Shown here: one piece after another, positions 21,984-32,086 of the stretch | How the letters are laid out: each line of letters opens with the position of its first letter | How positions within the stretch are numbered: the first letter of the stretch is position 1 | Source of the DNA: Aurantiochytrium sp. KH105 | Lineage: Eukaryota > Sar > Bigyra > Thraustochytrida > Thraustochytriidae | NCBI GenBank assembly: GCA_003116975.1 | Contig: BGKB01000019.1 | Location: forward strand, 248,001 to 312,000 | Direction of reading: 5' to 3' | Length of the DNA: 64,000 nucleotides | The notes under the pieces: generated by a model | What the model was told of the DNA's origin: nothing | Databases searched by the model: none | Seen by the model: the letters and a program-made list of their open reading frames with translations, nothing else | Translations under genes and position numbers: made by a program

Positions 21984-22835
21984 GCAAGAGCAGTTTCCTA
22001 AACGAGAAGAATTGATGAGAAATTGTAAAAGGAGTGGTTGGTTGATTTTCACGATGCGTCTCCAGGGCAGACGCACAAATTTATGTGATGCTTTCACTAA
22101 AAAGAATACGCGCCTTGGCGTACATTCGTTCATTCATTTGTTTGTCTTTTTTTATAAATGAAGTCAAAGACCATCGATCTTGATCCATCGCTCGAGCAGA
22201 TCAGATCAGATATCAGATCAGATATATCAGATCAGATCTCAGATCAGATCTCAGATCAGATCTCAGATCAGAGGAGTCAAATTTTGGACCGCAGCTAAGG
22301 CCAAAAACATCCGTCATTGACACTAAATAGGCGTCTTTATCCGCATGGTCGTCGAGGTTCGTGACGAAAAGCCCGATGAACACAAGTGATGATGTCCAAT
22401 TTGAAATCCATTCATTCAGCATGTCCTCCCTTTCAACAATGGCGTAGCGTGCGTGAGTGATGTGGCGTGCAAATGGCATACAAGCGAGACATAGAAGTGT
22501 ACCAAACCAAAGATACGATTCAGAGCACGTGACAAAATTGCTAATGGTGATAAGAAAGATGATGAAAGAGCGATTGGCGGAGGTCGCGATGGAACCGAAA
22601 ATTGTCGGTCGCCCTAATGGTCGGGACCGTGGAAAAAGGCGACGTTTGCGCACGACCCAGGCTCGAGAACGCGGTGCTTTCTGCTTTAGAAGAAGCAACA
22701 ACACACGCTAAAATCTATCCTCGCGCATGCGAAACTGGTCTTCTTGGGCAACCGATCACGCTAATGCATTGTTCCAGCGCAGCGAGCAAGAGAGAGAGAG
22801 AGAGAGAGAGTATTCTCTTCCTGTACAAGGCGCGC
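21984..22835. other. Region between convergent 3' ends
   Basis: The spacer between the kinesin stop and the cathepsin stop. It contains the ATCAG/AGATCT repeat (22198-22272) and a (GA)n run (22788-22811). A minus-strand open frame (about 22213-22700) has hydrophobic stretches such as SFIIFLITISNFVT and ends in the translated repeat. It has no ATG at a sensible position and no recognised family, so it is not called a gene. Confidence 0.45.
22198..22272. repeat. ATCAG tandem repeat containing AGATCT palindromes
   Basis: Repeated (ATCAG)(ATCAGATCTC) units with small interruptions. AGATCT and GATC occur at regular spacing, so each unit contains a short palindrome. It sits between two convergent transcription units. 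Confidence 0.9.
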
Positions 22836-23903
22836 TTAGACGAGCTCGGCGTTGAAGCCACCACGCTCGCGCATGAGGAGCTCACCATAAGGGATGCCCA
22901 TCTCGTGCGAGTCGACGTAGCGAGTGCGCTTGACGCAGTTGGTGCCGTCCTCGAAGCATTTGACCTCGTTCTCCTCAGTAAAGTGACCGGGGGTGGCCCA
23001 GGCGCAGTTGGTGTCCATACCGAGCTGGTTGTCGCCGAGGTAGATCTTGTAAAAGCCGGACATGCCCCAGTAGACACCCCAGCTGTTGCGTACAATCCAG
23101 TACTCGCGGCCGGTCTCCTCATCGGTGCCCCAGCCAACGGTGGACACGATGTGGTCAATCTCGCGCGAGGCGTCGGGCAGGTCGAGGATGCCACCCTGGT
23201 ACTCGGAGAGCTCGTTGGCGTTGACACCGCAAGCCACGGGGCCACGGGCGTAGATCTCGCGCTTGACGGCCTCGGCGTCAGGGAGGGTGCCGTACTCGGC
23301 GACGGTGGCGTTGGGGAAGACGTCGATCTCGGAGCAGAATCCGCCAAAAGCCTTGAACGTGGAGCAAGTACGGCAAATGTTGATGGGCTTGCAAGTGTAG
23401 TCACCGCTCTTGCAGTCACCCTCCTCGGACTCGGCACTGCAGGCCGCGTAGTTCATGCAGGTGTCGTAGGGAATGTAGCCGCTCTCCTTGATGAACTGGT
23501 ACGCGCCGGTGTGGGATCCACCATGGCAGCTGCCAGCGACGGTTGTGCCGCAGTTGAGAATGTACTGGACGGCGAGGTTGACGTCGTCGCCCTGGGCCTT
23601 GCGTGCGATCTTGATGCGGTCGGCAAGGGCACTCGCGGCGCCGTGGGCCCAGCACGAGCCGCAGTACTGGGGAATGTGCTGGTTGAGCGACTTGGTGACG
23701 TACGAGACACCGTTGACGTTGCGCCAGTCCCAGTTCTTGGGCAGCTTCTTGCTGTCGAGGTACTCGTGAGCATGCTCGTGGGTCTTCCACTCACGCTTGG
23801 TGTGGCCCGGGAGGAGCACGAACTCGCTGGGGCGGCGGTCCTTGGCCTCCGCGCCGGCGACAAGGGCGGCGACAAGCGCGACGAGTGCGACAATGCGAAC
23901 CAT
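22836..23903 (-). CDS. Cathepsin Z/X-type cysteine peptidase precursor
   Basis: This 355-residue papain-family (C1A) peptidase belongs to the cathepsin Z/X group, lysosomal carboxypeptidases. Residues 1-20 form a hydrophobic signal peptide (VALVALVAALVAGAEA) and the propeptide is short, as is typical of this group. The diagnostic HIP mini-loop precedes the active site: NQHIPQYCGSCWAHG, with catalytic Cys84. The catalytic His is H251 (EIDHIVSTVGWG) and the Asn is N273 (RNSWG). Numerous cysteines suit a secreted or lysosomal disulfide-bonded enzyme. The C-terminal 40 residues after the catalytic fold are somewhat longer than in mammalian cathepsin Z. The ATG at 23903 starts directly at the signal peptide. 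Upstream, the 5' flank carries AAGC/AGGC repeats in the sense direction. Confidence 0.94.
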   Translation of the reverse strand: MVRIVALVALVAALVAGAEAKDRRPSEFVLLPGHTKREWKTHEHAHEYLDSKKLPKNWDWRNVNGVSYVTKSLNQHIPQYCGSCWAHGAASALADRIKIARKAQGDDVNLAVQYILNCGTTVAGSCHGGSHTGAYQFIKESGYIPYDTCMNYAACSAESEEGDCKSGDYTCKPINICRTCSTFKAFGGFCSEIDVFPNATVAEYGTLPDAEAVKREIYARGPVACGVNANELSEYQGGILDLPDASREIDHIVSTVGWGTDEETGREYWIVRNSWGVYWGMSGFYKIYLGDNQLGMDTNCAWATPGHFTEENEVKCFEDGTNCVKRTRYVDSHEMGIPYGELLMRERGGFNAELV

Positions 23904-26599
23904 CTTTTCCTGTGCGCGCTAGTGAGCTTTCTACCACTACCTTCCTGTCTGCTTCCTTTCGGGGTTTGCTTTGCACAAAGTTAGCTTTCTTGGCCCTCCT
24001 TGCATCGATCCTCCATACTGCCTGCCAGTCTCTGCCTGTGCCTGCCTGCCTGCTTGCTTTCCTGCTTGCTTCGCCCTTGTTTCTGGCCAACCAGCCGACC
24101 ATACAGACAGACAGCCACACCCCACCTTCTCTCTCTGACTCCGCACAGTAACTCCCGCGGCTTCCTGCTTTTCCCCTGGCGGGCGGGCGGGCGGGCGGGC
24201 GGCTCAGCTTCGCCCCAAATCCTGACCGCGCCGCGCCAGCACGCGCGGCCGCAGGTGAGGGAGGGAGGGAGGGCGGCGGTGCGGGCCGTTGCGCTGCCTG
24301 CCACCGCAACTCCGCCGTTGCTGTTGCTGCCTCCGCTGCCTCCGCTGCTCGGGCACGACGACGTCCTATCCACGCGTCTTTCCCTCGTGCATCTAGCCAT
24401 CCATCCGCCATGGCCATCTATGTATCTACTATCCACTGATCGATCGATCGATCGATCGATCGCCTTGCCCGTTCCAGGAAGCCGTGAGGCCGAGCTGCTG
24501 CTGCCGGAGATGCTGCTGCTGGTGCTGGAGGTGCTGGAGCAGGCCTCGAGAAGCCAGCGCCGAAGGGCAGGAGGTGCTTCGGAGCTGCGGCCGCCGGCAC
24601 GGCACGGCACGGCACGGCCGGGGCCAAGAAAGAGGCTGTGGCATGGACGCGCGCCGCGTGACCCGGGAAGGAGACATGGACATGGACATGGACGGATGGA
24701 GGGAGACCTGATGGCGGGCCGCCGCGCAGCTTTCGCAGGGCTCCGCAGGTGCGCGGGAGCCAGCCAGCCAGCCAGCCAGCCAGCCCGCCCGCCCGCCAGC
24801 CAAGCGGCCAGCCAAGCGGCCAGCCATGGATGGAGGAATGGCCCCAGAGCCGGCGATGGCGCCGTTGAAAGCTTAGCTAGCTAGCTAGCGGCAGCTGCGG
24901 CGACCAACGGCGGAAGGCGTCAACAGCGAGCTCCCGGGGCTCGGCGGTCGGTCGGTTGGTCGGTCGGTCGGTCTATCGATCGGTCCATCGTTCAATCTAT
25001 CTCGCGCCTCCATATGCCAGGCAGCATTGCATTGCATTGCACTGCATCGCATTGCCCTGCATCGCATTGACTTGCGCTATCTTGCCTTGCCTTGCTTTGC
25101 CTTAGCTAGCTAGCTAGCTAGCCAGCCAGGCTCCACGGCGCCGTCGTGGAGGATGGTCGCTTCGCTTGGCTTAGGTCTTCTTCCGGCCGCGCCACGCAGC
25201 ACTCGGCCCCGAGCGCTCGGAGGCGGTGAGCGTGGCGGCTGCAGCTGCAGCTGCACCACAAGTCACACGAGGCAGGGAAAGCAGGCAGGAGATAGGGATG
25301 CATGTCAAGGCCGGCCGGCTGGGCGGCCGCCCCGGCCCGAGTCCTCGCTCCCTCGAGAGGCGAGACGCATAGGGTGGTCGAGATGTGTTGTGTATGACAG
25401 CGAAGCCAAGCGCCGCAGTCTTTTGGCGCCGCCGCCGCTTGCCGCAGCCGCTGGCACAGGCCGGCGAGAGTGCCGAGCTTCGCGGTCGTCTGCAAGACGT
25501 GCCGCAGCCGCAGCGGGCAGCGTCTGGGGAGGCAGCTCGAGCGCAGGGCTTGATGGATAGGAGAATTTATCGTTGCCTCGATGAATCGACGCGTCCGAGC
25601 CTTGGCCGGTCCGTCGCACCGGGGAAGCCGAGGCGCGCGCGGAAGCGCACACGAAGCCGAAGCCGAAGCCGAAGCCGGGGAGATGCGGAGCGAGAGCGTG
25701 CGTGCGGAGCGCTGGCGGTGGGCGGGCGCCGCAGATCTGCGCGCGCGGGGGTCACGTACCTTGGCTGCGCGTAGCTTTCTTTCGGGTTTGAATCGGTTTG
25801 GACGAATTGCTCTGCTGCTGGTTTGAATCCAAAATGCGCAGCCGGAACAGGCGGGAGGATGACGCGCGTTCCCGCAAATGGACTATGTGCTCGCACACAC
25901 TGGGTATTGCGGCCGGCCAAGTCGACCTCTCTCGCGCGCAAGTGAAGCAAAGATCTTTCCTGCCCTTGCAGCATGGCCCGGCGGTTTGAATTTCCACCTT
26001 AACTGGCCAGGGCTGTGCCGGAATCGCATGAGGTGGCGCGTCTCATTACATACATTCGAGACCCACCTTAAATCTACTCCGCGCGGGCCCGCTTCCAGAA
26101 GGAATTCTTGAGAGGAATCGCCCTCTGAAACGCCCAGTGGCGCCTCCTCTGTACATTCTTCCGGCAGCGCGCCGTGCACGACTCGGTAGATTTGGAACCT
26201 CCGGCGAGCCGCCAGGAGGAGCTGCTGGCAACTTGCCCCTAGTGGTGCAGGCGCGTGCCAAGCCAAGCTATTTCCCCGAACTCTCCGGGGTAGACGGGAC
26301 GGAAGCGCGGTGCGAAACGGCTGCGTTTCAACGTCTTCAAAACGTCCAGTTGGAGCGCGAAACCGCCAAAAGATAGTGAAAAAAAAAAAAAAAAGCGCCT
26401 GAGGCTCTCGCCATTGCCGACGAGATGAAGCCCTGCAAATGCAAGAGCTAGTACATCTAGTGGCTCGCCGGCGCGTGCGCGGGAGATTCGACCGCGCTGC
26501 TGGACGTCTGCAAAGCGTTTGCTCGCAGCCGTCGGCCTGGCAACGGCGAGGGTGAATTAGTCTCGAGCAGGAAAAGGGACGAGTTTGTTTGGACAGACC
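23904..26599. other. Long gene-free divergent region rich in tetranucleotide repeats
   Basis: Between cathepsin Z (minus) and NCA2 (plus) there is no recognised gene. Repeats follow one another: (GGGC)n 24178-24202, (GGGA)n about 24256-24272, (ATCG)n 24438-24462, (CAGC)n with CCGC 24760-24825, (GCTA)n 24874-24888, (GGTC)n about 24946-24972, GCATT-type pentamers 25021-25065, (GCTA)n about 25104-25121, GAAGCC units 25651-25678 and a poly-A run 26375-26394. It probably holds two promoters. Confidence 0.6.
24438..24462. repeat. (ATCG)n palindromic tetranucleotide run
   Basis: Six ATCG/CGAT units in a perfect run. Because the unit is near-palindromic the run can self-pair. Confidence 0.85.
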
Positions 26600-28360
26600 A
26601 TGGCGGTGGTCCTGCACATTTCCCGCCGAGAGCTCGCGGAAATCAGCGACCAGGACGGCCTTGGAGGGAATCTGGCGGCGGTCTCGCTCGCGGGCGACGA
26701 GACCGCGCTTGATCAGATTGGCGAGGCGCAGGGTGACCATGTTAGCGAGGTCAGCAAGGCAGCGCAGCTTGCTGCGCAAGTCCAGTTTGCCGTGCAGCGC
26801 GTGCTTCGCGAGCTGAGGCCCCTCGACGAGATCGAACGCTACTGGCGTCGGCGCTGGCGCGAGCGATTTGGACTTCTCGGGCTCTTGCGCACAAAGCTCT
26901 CCTCCGAAGACCCCGCAGAAGAGATCGTGCACGTGCGCGAGCATCTTGCGCGCGGACGACGCATCCTTGGAAAATGCGAGCACATCATGGGCGACTTGCG
27001 CCGCGTGTCGAGCGGGGAGCTCGCAGGAGCGGAAGCACGCAAGCCCATCGAGGCTGCTGAGCGCCTCTTGGATAATCTTTTGCGCGCTGACCATGCTCTC
27101 TCCAGCTCGGAGCGCGCTGATCTCCTTCTCTCGGGCCTCAGTGGCATCAGATCGACGAATCTGCGCGCCGCGATTACAGAAGACGTTTCGAGCGCCATTG
27201 TTGGAACCACGACGACGACGACGACGACGACGATAACAAATTCCGAGAATCCGCAGCCGTTCTTCCTGACACTTGATCAAGACCGCCTCTACGAACTACA
27301 TAATCGTGTGCCCCTCTACGACCGTCTGCTCGCGCCCAAGCAGCTACTCAAGCTTGCTGCGGGCGGTGTCGCCGTCTTTTTCGTGGCGCGTGGTACTCTC
27401 CGTTTCGTGAACTTTATGACGCAAAACGATGACGACTCCAAGGCCGGTCTTGTCAACAAGACTCGGGCAGGTCTCGCCACGCTTCGCAACGAGGCGCACG
27501 GTGCCGCAGTAAACCTCAAGGCCGGAAAGCTTCCTCTCCGCCACCAAGCCGTCCTCTTTTGGGACTGGCTTTGCGACCACGTCATCATTCCATCGCGTAC
27601 GATTGCAGAGCAAATGTTTCTGCGCTCCGAGCGGGAAATGTCGAAGCGACAGACCGATGAGGCCGCAGTAAGAGACGCGCGCCAAAGCCTTCGCCGCATG
27701 ATCGAGAACCATCGCGAGGCAACACATGCTATCGGCGAGGTTCCCGGCAACAAAATTTCCGAGGCTGACCTCAGACTTATTTCGCACGACTACGAGAAAG
27801 AGATTCAATCTCCGATTCGAGGCGCTGTCACCGGTCATCTTGTCGAACTCGCGCTCATTCAGGTCCAGTACGTGAAAACCGAGCTCCTCGACGCCATGCT
27901 CATGATTGACACACTTCTCGAGGAAAATAAGTTCAACACCCAGCTCGTGGTCCTGGCGCCCGCTCTCTTGGCTCTCGGTGCGCTTTATAACGGCGCCCGC
28001 TCTCTATACTACATGCTCATCAACGACACCCAGAGTCGAAATCAACTTTCCTTTCGGCTTCGCAATGAAGCGCTCGAGCTCGCCGCCAGCATCAATGCAC
28101 TGCATCGTGCTGAAAGCACCATTTCCAAGGAAGGGTCTGGGTTAGGTGCCCTGGGTGACGAAGACCGGCTTGCTGAGCGCGAAGGGCGCATTACTGAGGC
28201 AGCATTCCGCCTGCGTCGGACTCTCGCAACGGCACCTGTCCCTCAAGTTGAGGATCCTGACGAAATGGTGGCTGCTGTTCTGGGTCGCACGGGCCTTGAT
28301 ACCTCGGCAAGAATGACGGCCTGCAACCAGCTTTTGCTTCTTATTTGTACGTCCGTGTGA
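26600..28360 (+). CDS. NCA2-family mitochondrial membrane protein
   Basis: The 586-residue protein carries the NCA2 domain. Its signature is at about residues 404-445: SPIRGAVTGHLVELALIQVQ, then VKTELLDAMLMIDTLLEENKFN, directly before a membrane segment (about 447-466, QLVVLAPALLALGALY). An earlier hydrophobic segment lies at about 250-268 (LAAGGVAVFFVARGTLRF). In yeast, NCA2 is a mitochondrial membrane protein needed for proper expression of the mitochondrial ATP6/ATP8 genes; a similar mitochondrial role is likely but not shown. The N-terminal 230 residues are helical and end in a poly-Thr run encoded by ACG repeats (about residues 202-211). The ATG in GACCATGGCG is the best start. Confidence 0.8.
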   Translation: MAVVLHISRRELAEISDQDGLGGNLAAVSLAGDETALDQIGEAQGDHVSEVSKAAQLAAQVQFAVQRVLRELRPLDEIERYWRRRWRERFGLLGLLRTKLSSEDPAEEIVHVREHLARGRRILGKCEHIMGDLRRVSSGELAGAEARKPIEAAERLLDNLLRADHALSSSERADLLLSGLSGIRSTNLRAAITEDVSSAIVGTTTTTTTTTITNSENPQPFFLTLDQDRLYELHNRVPLYDRLLAPKQLLKLAAGGVAVFFVARGTLRFVNFMTQNDDDSKAGLVNKTRAGLATLRNEAHGAAVNLKAGKLPLRHQAVLFWDWLCDHVIIPSRTIAEQMFLRSEREMSKRQTDEAAVRDARQSLRRMIENHREATHAIGEVPGNKISEADLRLISHDYEKEIQSPIRGAVTGHLVELALIQVQYVKTELLDAMLMIDTLLEENKFNTQLVVLAPALLALGALYNGARSLYYMLINDTQSRNQLSFRLRNEALELAASINALHRAESTISKEGSGLGALGDEDRLAEREGRITEAAFRLRRTLATAPVPQVEDPDEMVAAVLGRTGLDTSARMTACNQLLLLICTSV

Positions 28361-28610
28361 TTGTGATGCCAGACAAGCGCGCATGACCAGCTTCACGATT
28401 AAAAATGAACGACTGTGAGATACTACTTTGTACGAGTCCTCGTCGCTTGCCATCAATATTTTATTTTTTCTGCCAGTGTTAGTGGAGCCCTTCGATCAAA
28501 GTCAGGCCTACTGCAACGCAACTTGCTGAAAGCCTAACCAAATTGTTGGCAAGTTGCGCGTCAGCGTGAGAGCCGCGGCGCAGACAGAGAGCACGAACAG
28601 CCCCGCATGC

Positions 28611-30263
28611 ATGAGTCTGCAGCAACTACGCACCTTTGCCAAAGATGGCCATCTTCTCGCAAACACGCACGAAAAACAGCTGCGGCTCGGGGCAGGTCGC
28701 GATGAGGAGGCCCCGATCCTTGACGTGCTCTTGCAAAAGGCACGCGCGCCAGACGCCGGCTGGGACGCTGCGCGCGCTTGCTGGATGATCCTTGCGGCGG
28801 GTAATCACCACGCACAACCCCTTTCGTCGTCCGAGATGCTGAAAGATTTGCGAAAAACACCCGTGCTTGCAGACTCCAACCGGCACGTTGCAGATAACAA
28901 GAACAAAGATCTCGTCAGGCGCGCATTGCGCACTGCAGTCACCTGGGCACAAAATGATATGGACGCCGCACGCCGAGAAGCTCTTGGCTTGCAAAGTGCG
29001 CTTGCTGCGGCACATTGCACCAGTGATGGGACAAAACACATCTTCAACCTTGCCACTCTCGCAGCAGCCGATGTACAAAAAACCCGGAACTATTTTCCTT
29101 ACACGGATGCAATCCAAAGCCTCAACAAGGGAATGTCGATCGAAGCCTCCATTGTAGTACTGAGCAGACCCTCGCACAACACCCTGCTGTATGCGCACGA
29201 GCAACTTTTGCGCGGAAACCTGTTGCGGCAATGTGGGCGTCCACACGAAGCTTTGGCGAGCTTTGAGGAGGCCATTGTGCATGCCAAAGCCACACGAAAC
29301 GTTCTGGTGAGCTCGCGCGCAGCACTGGAAACAATTGTAGCCGCAGCAGAGGCTGGCGCAGACGAGTTCTCTGCACAAAGCTGTGACCTCTTCATTCGTC
29401 TTTACGCGGCGCACCTCAACTTGCTCACGTCCCAAGAGCCTCCAGCGGGATCGAAGGAGTACCTTTCGGTTTCACTCAACGAGGGAAAGTGTTCGCGATG
29501 CCCATCGCCGTGCAAGATTGTATGCCTCGCGGGCGACCTCATTGTTGCGTGCTTGCGAGGCGAAAGGCCCAAACTTGCAACCTATGTTCTTGACGCCACG
29601 CAAAATACTATCGAGCTCGCGTCCTCGTTTCGCATTGCTTGCGATCTTGCCGAGGAAAAGCCTGTGGACGTTTCACTTTTGCATATGGCAAGCGCCGAAA
29701 CGAGCAAGGGCTGGGCTGATCTTCTTCAAGCCCGCTCCCTCGCAAACGCGGGCGCCGAACTCTTTCAAGTTGCCACGCTGCTACAGCAGCGAAAGATAGA
29801 CGAAGATGAGCTCGTGGCTCTCGAAGCAAGTATAAATCACACACTGGTCAGTGCGACACTCGCAGATCGCGCCGGCCTGGCGTTTCAGGATTACGGTGCC
29901 GCCGTCATCAAAACGCTTCGAGGTTGTCATTTCCAAGCTCAACGCCTGCGTGCACGAGCACCGCAACTGTCTGCACTACCAACTGTCTGTGATGACGTCT
30001 TGTACAACCTGACGCTCTTGGAGATACGCGCGGGCGACGTGGAGGGATCAACGAGGCGCTGGCTCTATGCGCGAGGCCTTCTTTCGAATACGTTCGATGC
30101 AGAGGATGCAGAGGATATCAAAGCACACCTGCTGCGTTTGCGGGGCGACATTCTCATTGCAAGAGGTTCCGAGAGTGAGGCGAGTCTCGGACGAAAGCAG
30201 CTTGATGAATTTGCTCTTGAGCAGATTCTTCAAACATGCGAGAAGGAGGCTAATCAAGTGTGA
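28611..30263 (+). CDS. Alpha-helical repeat (TPR-like) protein, function unknown
   Basis: This 550-residue product starts at the ATG reading MSLQQLRTFAKDG. It is almost entirely predicted helix, with Ala/Leu-rich paired segments resembling tetratricopeptide repeats (for example LLRGNLLRQCGRPHEALASFEEAIVHAKATRN). No catalytic motif, signal peptide or membrane span is visible. The pattern fits the superhelical arm of a scaffold protein, such as the N-terminal part of a separase or a complex subunit, but nothing specific can be claimed. It lies 250 bp downstream of NCA2 in the same direction and converges on the kinase at 30506. Confidence 0.6.
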   Translation: MSLQQLRTFAKDGHLLANTHEKQLRLGAGRDEEAPILDVLLQKARAPDAGWDAARACWMILAAGNHHAQPLSSSEMLKDLRKTPVLADSNRHVADNKNKDLVRRALRTAVTWAQNDMDAARREALGLQSALAAAHCTSDGTKHIFNLATLAAADVQKTRNYFPYTDAIQSLNKGMSIEASIVVLSRPSHNTLLYAHEQLLRGNLLRQCGRPHEALASFEEAIVHAKATRNVLVSSRAALETIVAAAEAGADEFSAQSCDLFIRLYAAHLNLLTSQEPPAGSKEYLSVSLNEGKCSRCPSPCKIVCLAGDLIVACLRGERPKLATYVLDATQNTIELASSFRIACDLAEEKPVDVSLLHMASAETSKGWADLLQARSLANAGAELFQVATLLQQRKIDEDELVALEASINHTLVSATLADRAGLAFQDYGAAVIKTLRGCHFQAQRLRARAPQLSALPTVCDDVLYNLTLLEIRAGDVEGSTRRWLYARGLLSNTFDAEDAEDIKAHLLRLRGDILIARGSESEASLGRKQLDEFALEQILQTCEKEANQV

Positions 30264-30505
30264 TAGTGTCAAATAAGAGCCCGAGAAGCCTTCTCTCTAG
30301 CCTCTTTACAACCATGATCATTATTTTGGCCGCAATCTTTGACATGAAGACAAAGTTTGCCAGCACGCAAGGGTTTCGTATTTTTGTTTCTTTCCGCGAA
30401 TGATATCTCCAATACAAGCCTCGAATCTCAAAACGATCAAATTACAGCTTCGTCATCAATGACCCATCTTAATAATGAGAATGCAGGAAAATGTAATGTG
30501 TGACT

Positions 30506-31696
30506 TCATGGCAAAGTAGTATACGAAAAGTTTTTTTTGAGTGAGACGGTCAACGCCTCACTCAAGATCGGCAACTCGCGGCGTTGGACAAGCGACCAGC
30601 TCCAGACTTTGGACACAATACCAGCGTCAGCAGTTGCAGCGAGAGCCCATGCAGGATGTGCCTTGAAGGCACCACAAAGCCCGCTGCAACCAAATCGTTG
30701 AGCTGGGTTCCGCTGCAAGAGGCCCCGAATCAAATTCACAATCTCTGGAATTGAGTCAAAGACATCCTGAAAGAAGACATCTTGGGTGCAGATCTCGTCG
30801 CAGATAGCTTGTAGATCATCCACCGGTGCTGTCCAGGGTGTCAGGCCCGAAATGCACTCGTATAAAAGGACCCCCAAAGCCCACCAGTCACATTCGAATC
30901 GATGTGCTTCGCGACTGAGGACCTCCGGAGAGGCATAATTGAGCGTGCCAGATCCTCTTACGACGGCCCACGGTTTCGATCGCGTAGCCGCACGTGTTGC
31001 AACTTGGACTACTTGGGATAGTCCAAAGTCTATGATTTTAGCATGGCCTGAAACGTCAAAGCAAATGTTTTCCGGCTTGATGTCACCATGAATATACCCT
31101 TGGCTGTGCAAGGCCTCAAGACCGAGCGAAACTTCTGCAGCAAGACGCATAGTCTGCGAGATCGTCAAAAGCCCGCGCGCTTTCCACACGTGCGTGAGGT
31201 CGCCAAAGACGCAGTTCTCGAGAACAAGATGTTTGCATGACTCAACATGAACCACACAAACCAGGTCAACGATGAAGGGGCTCTTGCGTATCACCTCGTT
31301 TTGCAGCACATCAAGCTCTTGCGACGGAGGTTTACTTTCCTCCGCCAGCCGCTTGATTATGACGCCCTCGGTGAGCGCCCTTTGATTTAGACGCACGCCG
31401 AATTGACCGGCGAGGGACAGACCGCAACACCAAAAGACCTCTTCCTCTCCCTCTTGCTCTTCCTCGAGGACCTGCACGTCGGTCTCCGCCTCTTTAACGT
31501 CTACTTCCTTAGCAACCACCTCGGCGCCCTCTTGGGAGTCCTGCTCGTTATATACCTCGTTGCAGGGGGGCTCCGAGGCGTCCTTTCCCACCGCCGACGA
31601 GCGGGCCTCGGAAGCCCTCTGCACCTGCGTTCGCTCCGTGGCCTCCTCGGCCCCTCGTCGGGGCCCAGAGGCGCTGCTCGAGCCCCGTTCGCTCAT
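30506..31696 (-). CDS. Ser/Thr protein kinase with HGD catalytic loop
   Basis: The 396-residue kinase has an N-terminal acidic tail of about 88 residues, then a kinase domain. Lys115 (GVIIKRL) is the probable ATP-binding lysine. The catalytic loop is HGDIKPEN (203-210), with Gly in place of the usual Arg of HRD. DFG is intact at 223-225, and the activation segment ends in GTLNYASPEV, similar to AGC/CAMK kinases. The glycine-rich loop is degenerate (GLSLAGQFG). An HGD loop usually marks kinases that do not need activation-loop phosphorylation. All residues for catalysis seem present. It shares the HGDIKPE and GTLxYASPEV motifs with the kinase at 54354. Substrates are unknown. Confidence 0.82.
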   Translation of the reverse strand: MSERGSSSASGPRRGAEEATERTQVQRASEARSSAVGKDASEPPCNEVYNEQDSQEGAEVVAKEVDVKEAETDVQVLEEEQEGEEEVFWCCGLSLAGQFGVRLNQRALTEGVIIKRLAEESKPPSQELDVLQNEVIRKSPFIVDLVCVVHVESCKHLVLENCVFGDLTHVWKARGLLTISQTMRLAAEVSLGLEALHSQGYIHGDIKPENICFDVSGHAKIIDFGLSQVVQVATRAATRSKPWAVVRGSGTLNYASPEVLSREAHRFECDWWALGVLLYECISGLTPWTAPVDDLQAICDEICTQDVFFQDVFDSIPEIVNLIRGLLQRNPAQRFGCSGLCGAFKAHPAWALAATADAGIVSKVWSWSLVQRRELPILSEALTVSLKKNFSYTTLP

Positions 31697-32045
31697 TCTC
31701 GAACGTCTTTCTCCGCGCGTGGAATCCGCTCTGCAGCCAAAAACGGTCTGCCGCGCAGGAGCCTCAGGGAATGTCGGCGCGGCTCGCCCGGCTGCCAGTC
31801 TATCGCCTCTTTCAAATTATCCCCACACGCGACCCCGCAAGAGCGCATACCTCCCAGCTGCGGCGGCGCCGCGAAGCCCAGGACTCACAGTAGGCGCGGC
31901 CTTTCTTTGAAATTTCTTTGGTACAGCGTCTTTCTCGCAGTTAGCCCGAGAAACCTTCGCGCCCTTGCCGCGAGCTCGTCCTGGATGCTCCTCGCAGCTG
32001 CTGCTCCTCCCTTGCGGTCCCGCTCGCCGCCCGCGTCGGCGGCAG

Positions 32046-32086
<41 letters not shown>
